NCBI GenBank assembly: GCA_017940105.1
Contig: JAGAZG010000168.1
Coordinates: 1-64,000 of the forward strand
Length of the DNA stretch: 64,000 bases
Source of the DNA: Mailhella sp.
GTDB taxonomy: Bacteria > Desulfobacterota > Desulfovibrionia > Desulfovibrionales > Desulfovibrionaceae
Direction of reading: 5' to 3'
Under the pieces are notes generated by a model, which worked only from the letters and a program-made list of their open reading frames with translations, made no database searches and was not told where the DNA came from. Position numbers and translations under genes: made by a program. Shown in pieces: positions 49,699 through 57,019 of the stretch. Within the stretch, counting starts at the first letter, position 1; each line of letters begins with the position of its first letter.

Positions 49699-49990
49699 CC
49701 TTGCTGCCTCCTGGCTGATTTCGTTCTCCAAGAAAATTCTCGATTTCCCGCACCAGCTCACCCGGCGTGGCAAGGTCTTCCTGCGCATCGAAATACTTGA
49801 TGCCGCTCTTTGCAACTTCCGCAGGAGCAGTCACGCAGCCCTTGATAAGAGCATCTGCATACTTTGCCGTATTGCGACGACCATTTGCGGGATTGATGTA
49901 AAGGTCAGTCAAGTTCGAATACCAAGAGAAGGTCACGCTTTGCAGCGTAAATTCCATGTCGTTCACGATAACCACTTTTGTTCTTGCCAT
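49679..49990 (-). CDS. Tail assembly chaperone (XkdN-like)
   Basis: 103 residues from ATG 49990. VVIVNDMEFTLQSVTFSWYS, DALIKGCVTAPAEVAKSGIK. Small acidic protein before the tape measure; family assists tape measure folding. Expressed below S2, whose AT-rich leader precedes it. Confidence 0.75.
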   Translation of the reverse strand: MARTKVVIVNDMEFTLQSVTFSWYSNLTDLYINPANGRRNTAKYADALIKGCVTAPAEVAKSGIKYFDAQEDLATPGELVREIENFLGERNQPGGSKEKSEAQ

Positions 49991-50010
49991 GATACAAGCT
50001 CCCTTCATTT

Positions 50011-50298
50011 CCTTATGTTTATTGATATAGGCTAATTAGGTAACATTAGGCATATAATACATTTACCTAAATTACCTATTACCTCTATTTTTCTATTCTA
50101 TTAAGATTAAATGTTTCAATGTTCCATATAGGTCTAAAGTGTTGATATATCAAGGGTTGAGAAGTGGAACAAGCATGGAACAAACGCCGAAACCTTGACA
50201 CAAACAAGTTGGAACATTGGCTTGAATTTCGTGCCTAAAATGTTCTCGAATTTCCTTTTTCATGCCTAAAAGTCATTTGTTTCACTTGCTTGTTCCAC
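50011..50298 (-). repeat. AT-rich non-coding element S2
   Basis: Minus-strand relative of S1 (21253-21513): TTTTAGGCACGAAATTCAA, TTGTTCCA/GGTTTCGG repeats, CCTTGATATATC, TTGAAACATTTAATCTTAAT plus AGAATAGAA, TAGGTAAATG, ATGCCTAATGTTACCTAAT. Separates tail tube and chaperone genes, where phages normally have almost no gap. Includes a weak TTGATA-17-TATATG promoter candidate (50153-50125). Confidence 0.72.
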
Positions 50299-50304
50299 AA
50301 TGTC

Positions 50305-50703
50305 TCAATGCTTGATATAGATATCCGGGATAAGGAACACAAACTGAACATCAGGTGCGTCCTTGCCCCTCACGCGGTCAGGCGTTTTCTCGACGATGCA
50401 GTTCTGTGCGAAGAACACGATGCCGCTCTGGTCGTTTGCGTCCGTCACGGCAAGGTTTGCCATCGTGTGCGCTTCAGCACAGGCTTCAAGGAACGGAATG
50501 TCCGGGGACTCCTGCTGAAGCGTGATGGTCAGCTTGCCAGCACGATTCGCATTGCGGATGTATGTGCTGTCGCCCTTCACGCCTTTCTTCAAAGACGTAT
50601 TCGCCTCATCACGGGCGAGCGTGAACAGTGAGTCACCGAACATACGGATTTGCCTATTGTTGTAGGTTACGTTGACCTTCAACGGGTCATAAGTCGATAA
50701 CAT
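50305..50703 (-). CDS. Tail tube protein (DUF3277)
   Basis: 132 residues: STYDPLKVNVTYNNRQIRMF, GDSTYIRNANRAGKLTITLQ, QESPDIPFLE and a C-terminal VQFVFLIPDIYI. DUF3277 tube family, always next to the DUF3383 sheath. Confidence 0.9.
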   Translation of the reverse strand: MLSTYDPLKVNVTYNNRQIRMFGDSLFTLARDEANTSLKKGVKGDSTYIRNANRAGKLTITLQQESPDIPFLEACAEAHTMANLAVTDANDQSGIVFFAQNCIVEKTPDRVRGKDAPDVQFVFLIPDIYIKH

Positions 50704-50717
50704 GGTTCATCCCTCCC

Positions 50718-52205
50718 TTACAGCGAAGCGCGGAGAGCGCCCTTGGTCTTCACCTTATGGATTGCGCCTGCAAGCAGGGCCTCCCAGGTGATGTCCGGCA
50801 TTACGCGGTTCCTGCGCTGTTCCTCCGTGCTTTCCGAATACTTCGGGATATTCACGGTGTAAACGCCAGCGCCGCTCTCGGCATCCCTTGCGATGATGTT
50901 ATTGTCCACCGCCTCGTCCAGTGCTTGCAGCACCGCCGTGGCAATGAGGCCGAAACCAGCATCATCATAGTTGATGTTTGCATTGGTGAGCAGGATGTCA
51001 TAGAGCAGATCACGCATCCGCTTTGCAATCCAGTCACCGCCAAGCACAACGTCAATGAACTCACCATTGAGGCATACGCCCTCTTTGACGTACTGGCGTT
51101 TGTACTCCTCAGTCAAGAAGTTGACGTGGTTCTCAAGGAGCTGGTCACGTTCGCCATCGGTCAGCTTGGGCAGCGTAATCAGCTTGATGCCCTCGCTCGT
51201 GGTAGCATTGCCATCCTGCGGACGTTTGAACTTCCAAGTCACGCTGTACGGATAGAACGGCGCGACATTGCCAAGGTAGGAGGCATCTGGCTCCTCATTC
51301 ATGTGGTCTGTGTCAGCATAGATGACAGCGGCGCGGGCCGTCTCACATACGAAATTCTTGTCATCGGTTTGTCCGATGTAGAATTTGCGATGGTCTTCCA
51401 CGCCAGCCCCCAGCTCTGCCTCTGTCGGTTCACTGGCCTCAGCAAACTTGGAGAGAGCCTTAACATACTCCGGCTCGTCACGGTCAGTCAGGAACACATA
51501 CCAGTCGTTGTCCTCATCGGACTGGAACTGCTGGATAGTCTTGATAAGGTTGTCAGGTGCACTCAACGCATCCGAACCATTCACAAACGTGCAGACCTGC
51601 TCGGAAGGCCATTCCTGCGTCAAGTCCGCATCTGCATAAACAGTCACGAATGCGGGGATGGTATCGGCCTCGCCCTTCTCGGTTGCGGTTGCCACCAGAT
51701 TCAGGCCATCCGCTTGCAGATTGTAAGTCTTTCCACCTTTCGTGAAGGACGTGCCGTTGAACAATGCAGGAATCTGCCGCCACTTCGTCACCTTTGCGGA
51801 CGTGGTTGCGGAAATAACTGCATTTTCATCACCACCAACCTTCACCCAGATGCCAACTCCTGCTTCCAACGGCCATTCCAGATTGCCGTCAGGGAACGTG
51901 GCGGTGAACTTTGCAGCGGTAGCAGGTGTACTGCTGGGCGGCTCGAACCCCACAATTTTGATTTTGCTCACCAGCGTTTCAGCCAAGGTCGTCTTGCCTT
52001 GGTTGAACAGCGTGATGGCTTTACGCAAAATCTTTGCATTGGGGTGCGGGCCGTCTTTGCCAAACACAGCTTCGACGACATCTTTATCCCTGTAAGTGGC
52101 TACCGGGACAGCGCCGGTGGTAGACACAAGCAGGATGTCAAGGGTTTCTTTTGTCTTAGGCAGCGCATCACGCTGCACCACGACAATTACATCTCTTGAT
52201 GCCAT
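50718..52205 (-). CDS. Tail sheath protein (DUF3383)
   Basis: 495 residues. LPKTKETLDILLVSTTGAVP, WYVFLTDRDEPEYVKALSKF, YLGNVAPFYPYSVTWKFKRP, VCLNGEFIDVVLGGDWIAKR, plus a C-terminal domain that could insert in the neighbouring subunit (MPDITWEALLAGAIHKVKTK). Marks a contractile tail. Confidence 0.93.
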   Translation of the reverse strand: MASRDVIVVVQRDALPKTKETLDILLVSTTGAVPVATYRDKDVVEAVFGKDGPHPNAKILRKAITLFNQGKTTLAETLVSKIKIVGFEPPSSTPATAAKFTATFPDGNLEWPLEAGVGIWVKVGGDENAVISATTSAKVTKWRQIPALFNGTSFTKGGKTYNLQADGLNLVATATEKGEADTIPAFVTVYADADLTQEWPSEQVCTFVNGSDALSAPDNLIKTIQQFQSDEDNDWYVFLTDRDEPEYVKALSKFAEASEPTEAELGAGVEDHRKFYIGQTDDKNFVCETARAAVIYADTDHMNEEPDASYLGNVAPFYPYSVTWKFKRPQDGNATTSEGIKLITLPKLTDGERDQLLENHVNFLTEEYKRQYVKEGVCLNGEFIDVVLGGDWIAKRMRDLLYDILLTNANINYDDAGFGLIATAVLQALDEAVDNNIIARDAESGAGVYTVNIPKYSESTEEQRRNRVMPDITWEALLAGAIHKVKTKGALRASL

Positions 52206-52220
52206 GTGCTTTTCCTCCTG

Positions 52221-52748
52221 TCATCGGGGCAACCCTTTGGGATTCCCCGGATTTGTAATGATGGTTGTCGGCTTTTCATCGGTTCGTATGTATTTGAACC
52301 GAATGTCAACGCCGTATCGACGCACCGTGTCTTCAACTAGAAAGCTCGTTCGATTGCTCACAGGCCCTACGTTGTAAATCACGATGTCACCGTTATTGGT
52401 ATGGATGTTGTGCGCGTCCAGCAGGAAAAACCCATGGACTTTTTCTGCCAGTTCCATCGCCTCATCCTCGCCGTAAATATAGCCATCCTCTGCTTCACGG
52501 TTCATGCTGCAAACTGTGAAGGACATGGTTGCTGATACTGGCTCTTGGCGCTGAAGCACATAGCCTTCATCAGCTTCCACAACCTTATGCAGACCGAACG
52601 CATGGTTTGATATTCGTGGGGTCAGAACACTGTAATAGCAATACGGGTATACAGGCTTGTCAGCGACCTGTTCTGACAAAACCACGGGGCAGCCAAGGTG
52701 AGCTTCCAGCCGAGCCACAATTTCGTTGCGGGCTTGAATAAATCTCAT
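52221..52748 (-). CDS. Neck/tail terminator-like protein
   Basis: 175 residues: VYPYCYYSVLTPRISNH then SATMSFTVCSMNREAEDGYI and VRRYGVDIRFKYIRTDEKPT. Pattern and position fit the phage neck terminator family (LIC12162-like), caps the tube. Confidence 0.8.
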   Translation of the reverse strand: MRFIQARNEIVARLEAHLGCPVVLSEQVADKPVYPYCYYSVLTPRISNHAFGLHKVVEADEGYVLQRQEPVSATMSFTVCSMNREAEDGYIYGEDEAMELAEKVHGFFLLDAHNIHTNNGDIVIYNVGPVSNRTSFLVEDTVRRYGVDIRFKYIRTDEKPTTIITNPGNPKGLPR

Positions 52749-53101
52749 TTCTTGACCACTCCTTCCACAAGAAACCTGCGCATCGGGTGAATGGTGTTAT
52801 GATTCAGTTCCTGCTTCACGGTGTAAAGCTGTCCGTCATAGGTATCACGGATAATATGTCCAGGCTGAATGTCTACCGGGTCATCGGTGTAGAGCTTCTG
52901 CGTGTTCTCCTCATAGGAGCCTTCCGGCAGTTGCTTCCAATCCTTGTCAGACACCGGCATCACGATTCCCCAGAATGACGCAATCGGCTCATCGACTGGC
53001 TTTGATTGCCCGCCGTTTGCCGGATCACGCACAAACGTCCTGTTCGATACTGTCAGGATATGCAGCAAAGCCCGTGGCAATCTTGGTGTCGCATAGAACA
53101 T
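52745..53101 (-). CDS. Head-tail connector component
   Basis: 118 residues: beta-rich with SDKDWKQLPEGSYEENTQKL and PGHIIRDTYDGQLYTVKQEL, the head-closure/neck-2 type. Overlaps both neighbours, as in compact connector clusters. Confidence 0.65.
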   Translation of the reverse strand: MFYATPRLPRALLHILTVSNRTFVRDPANGGQSKPVDEPIASFWGIVMPVSDKDWKQLPEGSYEENTQKLYTDDPVDIQPGHIIRDTYDGQLYTVKQELNHNTIHPMRRFLVEGVVKK

Positions 53102-53535
53102 CAGGAATCCACCACCTTGTATGCAATCCTGTCACGAATATGCGTACCAGTCTCGTACAGTGTCGTATGCTGTCTTTTCTTGGAGAAATCTGACTGCGGC
53201 TTCACACGGTTCGTGTCGATATAGTTCTGAACCAGTTGTGCCGCTTGCGCACCTATGGAGTGCGCTGCGGCTTCTGGCGTGGTCTGCTCCCTCAGTACCT
53301 TGGTCAATGCTCCTGACACAATCTCCGCCAGCTTCCCTTGGTCTGCATCGAAACTCGCCCGTATGAACGACCGTTCCGGCATTTTGCCCAAACCGTATTC
53401 ATGGATAGCTGCGATTTTCAGGACTTCGGAATCTGCGGTTCCAACGATTCCCACCAGTATACTTTTTTCCTGTATCTTCTGGCAGACATTTTGAAGCCTC
53501 TGAAAATCTGATAGGATTACACTTACGTCTTCCAT
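53101..53535 (-). CDS. Neck protein (HK97 gp10-like)
   Basis: 144 residues: ILVGIVGTADSEVLKIAAIH, EYGLGKMPERSFIRASFD and VQNYIDTNRVKPQSDFSKKR. The EFG/EYG...PxRSFIR pattern is diagnostic of gp10/virion morphogenesis neck proteins. Confidence 0.78.
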   Translation of the reverse strand: MEDVSVILSDFQRLQNVCQKIQEKSILVGIVGTADSEVLKIAAIHEYGLGKMPERSFIRASFDADQGKLAEIVSGALTKVLREQTTPEAAAHSIGAQAAQLVQNYIDTNRVKPQSDFSKKRQHTTLYETGTHIRDRIAYKVVDS

Positions 53536-53536
53536 G

Positions 53537-54160
53537 TCAGTACCTCCGGTAGAGGTTTATGAGCTGCAACCACTCAGCATGAGTTCCTTTGTCAAACTCC
53601 CACGATACGTCGGAGATGGAGAATGCCGACAGCCCCTGCGACCCGCTCTGCAAGTTCGTGTATGCTTGGGAAACCATGTCCCACAGCAAGCCTTCCAAAT
53701 CGGCTGGCAGGGTCTGCGGCTCATCCTCGGTGGCATCTTTCGGCAGGACATACCCTGCCGTATAGCTCACCTCGATGACCCGCTTCGGCCTAACGATGTC
53801 ATAGGCTATCCCCTTTCGCCATCCCGCTTTCAGCCAGCCCTCATCGCGGTAAATAACGCCAATGCTGGCAGTCTGCGCAAAGTCATAACGGCTGGGGTCA
53901 ACCAGAACACCTTCCTCTTTTACGAAATCCACGCTGATAATTGGGTACTCCATCAGAACAAGCTCTTGCTGTCCGTCTGCGTCATACCACTGATGGTACG
54001 ACTGCTTGCCGAAATGCCGACCAGCTTGGCGTTCCACCCACGCTGAGGCTTTGTTTATCAGCAGCGTGATGACTTCATCCATCTGCTCGTCCTCGACGTT
54101 TGACAAGCCCAGCATCAGCTTCATCCGTTCCAATGTAGTCAAAGCATTGTCTGCAAGCAT
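53537..54160 (-). CDS. Head-tail connector (gp6-like)
   Basis: 207 residues from ATG 54160 (AGGAGG upstream). ALTTLERMKLMLGLSNVEDE, VERQAGRHFGKQSYHQWYDA and SYTAGYVLPKD, the adaptor pattern. Forms the ring under the portal. Confidence 0.78.
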   Translation of the reverse strand: MLADNALTTLERMKLMLGLSNVEDEQMDEVITLLINKASAWVERQAGRHFGKQSYHQWYDADGQQELVLMEYPIISVDFVKEEGVLVDPSRYDFAQTASIGVIYRDEGWLKAGWRKGIAYDIVRPKRVIEVSYTAGYVLPKDATEDEPQTLPADLEGLLWDMVSQAYTNLQSGSQGLSAFSISDVSWEFDKGTHAEWLQLINLYRRY

Positions 54161-54187
54161 AACGGCCTCCTGCAAAACAACGGCGAG

Positions 54188-54322
54188 CTACTGCCCGCCG
54201 TCTTCATTCTTCTGCTTATTCGATTTCTGCGGCTCAGGCTTCTTCGCGGAATCCTTCGTCTCGGCAACAGGCTTGAGCGCCTTATCGCTTGACGGCCCCA
54301 CGGGCTTATAGATTCTGGGCAT
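54188..54322 (-). CDS. Small Lys/Pro-rich protein in the head operon
   Basis: 44 residues (ATG 54322; 54325 also possible). MPRIYKPVGPSSDKALKPVA start, Lys/Glu/Gln-rich disordered end (KPEPQKSNKQKNEDGGQ). GGGAGG upstream. Not recognised. Confidence 0.5.
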   Translation of the reverse strand: MPRIYKPVGPSSDKALKPVAETKDSAKKPEPQKSNKQKNEDGGQ

Positions 54323-54337
54323 CATAGCCGCCTCCCC

Positions 54338-54706
54338 TCAGACTGCCTGGACGTTCTTATCGCCCAGAGCAAGGGCTGCCGTGCTGTTCGCGGCAGCGGC
54401 ACCAGAGAGGGTGAGCTTCACATAGTTCTTCAGCCCCAGCAAATCAAGGTCAATGTTGACCACATCGCCGGCCGTCACATCGCTGATGGTATACACGCCA
54501 CCCGAAGTATGGGTTTCGGGAAATACCAGCTTATCCGTAACAGCCTCTGCTGCCGTGTCGGCATCTCCGTGCGTGACCGTTACGGTCAATGCACCTGTCG
54601 TGCCGACCTTTACAGCGAGGATTGCGGAAAGGAATCCGGCTCTCTCAATGCTTTCTCCTGATGCGTAGGGCTGAACCCTCACATTTTGAATCAATTCGCG
54701 TTTCAT
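54338..54706 (-). CDS. Head decoration/fibre-like protein
   Basis: 122 residues, beta-rich, Ala/Thr-rich (TTGALTVTVTHGDADTAAEA; VKLTLSGAAAANSTAALALG). Directly after the major capsid gene, where decoration proteins are encoded. Confidence 0.6.
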   Translation of the reverse strand: MKRELIQNVRVQPYASGESIERAGFLSAILAVKVGTTGALTVTVTHGDADTAAEAVTDKLVFPETHTSGGVYTISDVTAGDVVNIDLDLLGLKNYVKLTLSGAAAANSTAALALGDKNVQAV

Positions 54707-54725
54707 TCTGCTCTACCTCCCATCA

Positions 54726-56261
54726 TCACACCGGCACAGCTACCTTGGTGGCAACGGCGAAGCTCTCCTCATGACGGAGGCCGATGTCCACATTGTCGAT
54801 AGCACGAATCAGCGTCTGGTCATTCTCGAATGCAGACACGAGAGCACCAGACTCATCCGTCCAGGAACCCTCACGGCTGGTTTCGATTTCCAGAGCGCCC
54901 TGCTCGCCGATGATGAGGTCATTCCAGTTGCCGAAGATGATGCTGGTCTTGCCACTGTTGGTTTCCAACAGATTCGTGGTCTGGTATGGATAGCCGACCA
55001 GTGTGTGGTTCTCGTTCATCTCCTTGGCGAAGATGAAGCCACCTACATCATCGCGCATAGCCTTCAGGAACTGCTCTACGCTGGTGTTGAACACGAAGCC
55101 CAGACCGTCAGCATAGACGTTGTTCTTCAGCACAGAAGCTACAAGGTAGTTCGGGAAAGCGGCAGTCAGCACACCTGCGCTGCTTGCGTATGCGGCATCA
55201 ATCGCAGTCACGTCGATGTTCTGGACGTTCTTGTTCTTCATAATGCCAAGGGGCTGGAATTCACCGCCAGAACCAAGCAGAGCACCGTAATCAACACCGA
55301 GAGCCATCTGCTTCGTGATGTCCTGACCAACGATGACATCGTTGTCAAAATTCGTGGAGCGAAGCAGGTCATTGCTCATCGGAATGAGAGCAGTCAGCTT
55401 CTTTGCGGAGAGGCGGAGATTGCCGAACTTAGGTGCAGACTTGGGAATCGCACGATTCTCGCCAGTAAACAACGCACGGGATCCAGTCTTAATCTTGGGA
55501 ATGTTGAGGTTGCCATTGGACATACCGAGCCGACGAGCGCCAAGGCTGTAAATGACAGTGGCGGGATAAAGCAGCTCAATGATTTCGTTGGCATAAACCT
55601 CCGGCACGAGATAGCCGCCCTCGCTGGGATTCGTAGCAGACAGAGCTTTGAACTCCTTCGCCATTTCGCTGTCATTGAACTTCTGCTCTGCATTATAGGC
55701 AGCCCTCTCGAAGTCACCCTTGGAAGCATGGATGCACTTCACAGCACGTCCAAACATACCATAGACTGTCTTCTTGCGTTCAGGTGCGGACATTGAAGCG
55801 ATGCGAGCTTTGAAGCCATCAGGCTTGTCCTGCCCAGCAGTACCAGTCAGGAAGATGTTGGCATACTTGCGACCCGTCTGCTGGGGCTTTGCACTCTTGG
55901 TTTCAGGAGCCGGAGCCTCACCTTTCTTGTCTCCGTTCTGAAGTGCATCCAGTGCCTTCACTACGGTGGCAAAGAAGTCTGCCGGAATCTCCGTCTGGCC
56001 TTCTTTTGACTTGCCCTCATCGGCGTTGTCAGTACCTTCATCTGCGTTGCTGTTATCGGCATCGCCCTCATCAGCTTCGCCACTTTTGGACTCGCCATCC
56101 TCACCGCTTCCTACGATGGCTGCAAGCTCGCCGACGATTTCCTCGACGGTGAACCCTTCAGCTACATCCTCGCCAGCTTCTTTGCGGGCCTTGCGCTTTT
56201 CGCTGAGGTTGTTGTAGATTTTGGCAATAATCTCAGCAAGTTCTTTCTGATTCAGCTTCAT
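54726..56261 (-). CDS. Major capsid protein, HK97 fold, with acidic N-terminal scaffold
   Basis: 511 residues. Residues 1-125 are a helical and very acidic delta/scaffold domain (GEADEGDADNSNADEGTDNA); the rest has the HK97 signs: PSEGGYLVPEVYANEIIELL, RLSAKKLTALIPMSNDLL, LVGYPYQTTNLLETNSGKTS, IIFGNWNDLIIGEQGALEIE. Scaffold fused to capsid, then trimmed by the upstream protease. Confidence 0.93.
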   Translation of the reverse strand: MKLNQKELAEIIAKIYNNLSEKRKARKEAGEDVAEGFTVEEIVGELAAIVGSGEDGESKSGEADEGDADNSNADEGTDNADEGKSKEGQTEIPADFFATVVKALDALQNGDKKGEAPAPETKSAKPQQTGRKYANIFLTGTAGQDKPDGFKARIASMSAPERKKTVYGMFGRAVKCIHASKGDFERAAYNAEQKFNDSEMAKEFKALSATNPSEGGYLVPEVYANEIIELLYPATVIYSLGARRLGMSNGNLNIPKIKTGSRALFTGENRAIPKSAPKFGNLRLSAKKLTALIPMSNDLLRSTNFDNDVIVGQDITKQMALGVDYGALLGSGGEFQPLGIMKNKNVQNIDVTAIDAAYASSAGVLTAAFPNYLVASVLKNNVYADGLGFVFNTSVEQFLKAMRDDVGGFIFAKEMNENHTLVGYPYQTTNLLETNSGKTSIIFGNWNDLIIGEQGALEIETSREGSWTDESGALVSAFENDQTLIRAIDNVDIGLRHEESFAVATKVAVPV

Positions 56262-56281
56262 TTCGATTTACCTCCTGTTTC

Positions 56282-56986
56282 TTAGGGAACAATCTCAAAG
56301 ACCATTCCAGACGACTTCATGCCTTTCTGCGGCTGGTCTTCCTGCTGCTGCGGGCTGTCACTCAAGAGCGGGTCGAGAATGTCAGTCAGCTCACGCATGA
56401 CAGCGATGAAAGGCTTGATGGCTTCCAGCTTTGTGCGGGTCAGCTTCCCGGCTTTCGCCTCGGATGCAATCTCGTCAACCAAGGTTTTGAGTTCCTCAGT
56501 CCCGGACTGCAACGACTTCACAGCGTCAATCTTTGCCTGATTATTCATGGCCCAGGTCACAATCGACACTTCCCACAGCCGGATTTCTTTGAGATGCCGG
56601 ATGCCAGTGATGCTGTCGAAGTCATACTTCACAGTATCATAGCCAATCGACATCTCTGTCAGGACTCCATCTTTCAGAAGAGTACGGATGTCCCGTCCCG
56701 TCTGAGTGTCGCTTATCTTGCCTCTGATGTAGAGGCCGTGGTCATCCTCTTTCAGCTCCAAGGGCTTGCCTATCGGCAAGTCATGCCCTCTGTGCTGCGA
56801 CAGGATTTTGATGCGACTGAAATCCTCAAGGATTGTTCTGGCGAACGCTCCTTTTTCGATGATGTCATCACCATCATCCTTGTTGCCGAAAACGGCAGCA
56901 TAGCCAGAGAACTCGCCCTCCTCGTTCGCCTCTTTCAGCTCGAACTTAAAGGACTTATACTCTCTGCCGGTGTTTTCGTTGTCCAT
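56282..56986 (-). CDS. Prohead protease (HK97/U35 family)
   Basis: 234 residues from ATG 56986 (AAGGAGG upstream). GEFSGYAAVFGNKDDGDDII, KILSQHRGHDLPIGKPLELK (catalytic His), LTEMSIGYDTVKYDFD (catalytic Ser) and LWEVSIVTWAMN. Cleaves scaffold and capsid during maturation. Confidence 0.93.
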   Translation of the reverse strand: MDNENTGREYKSFKFELKEANEEGEFSGYAAVFGNKDDGDDIIEKGAFARTILEDFSRIKILSQHRGHDLPIGKPLELKEDDHGLYIRGKISDTQTGRDIRTLLKDGVLTEMSIGYDTVKYDFDSITGIRHLKEIRLWEVSIVTWAMNNQAKIDAVKSLQSGTEELKTLVDEIASEAKAGKLTRTKLEAIKPFIAVMRELTDILDPLLSDSPQQQEDQPQKGMKSSGMVFEIVP

Positions 56987-57019
56987 GCAACGTACCTCCT
57001 TTCCTCGGAATGTCATATC

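Noticed and set aside
21253..50298. S1/S2 as a transposable element
   Set aside because: No terminal inverted repeats, target duplications or transposase; divergence is spread over blocks kept in order.
50757..52199. 480-codon plus-strand frame
   Set aside because: Exact antisense shadow of the tail sheath gene, no ribosome site, Cys/His/Leu-biased composition.
54771..55796. 341-codon plus-strand frame
   Set aside because: Antisense of the major capsid gene.
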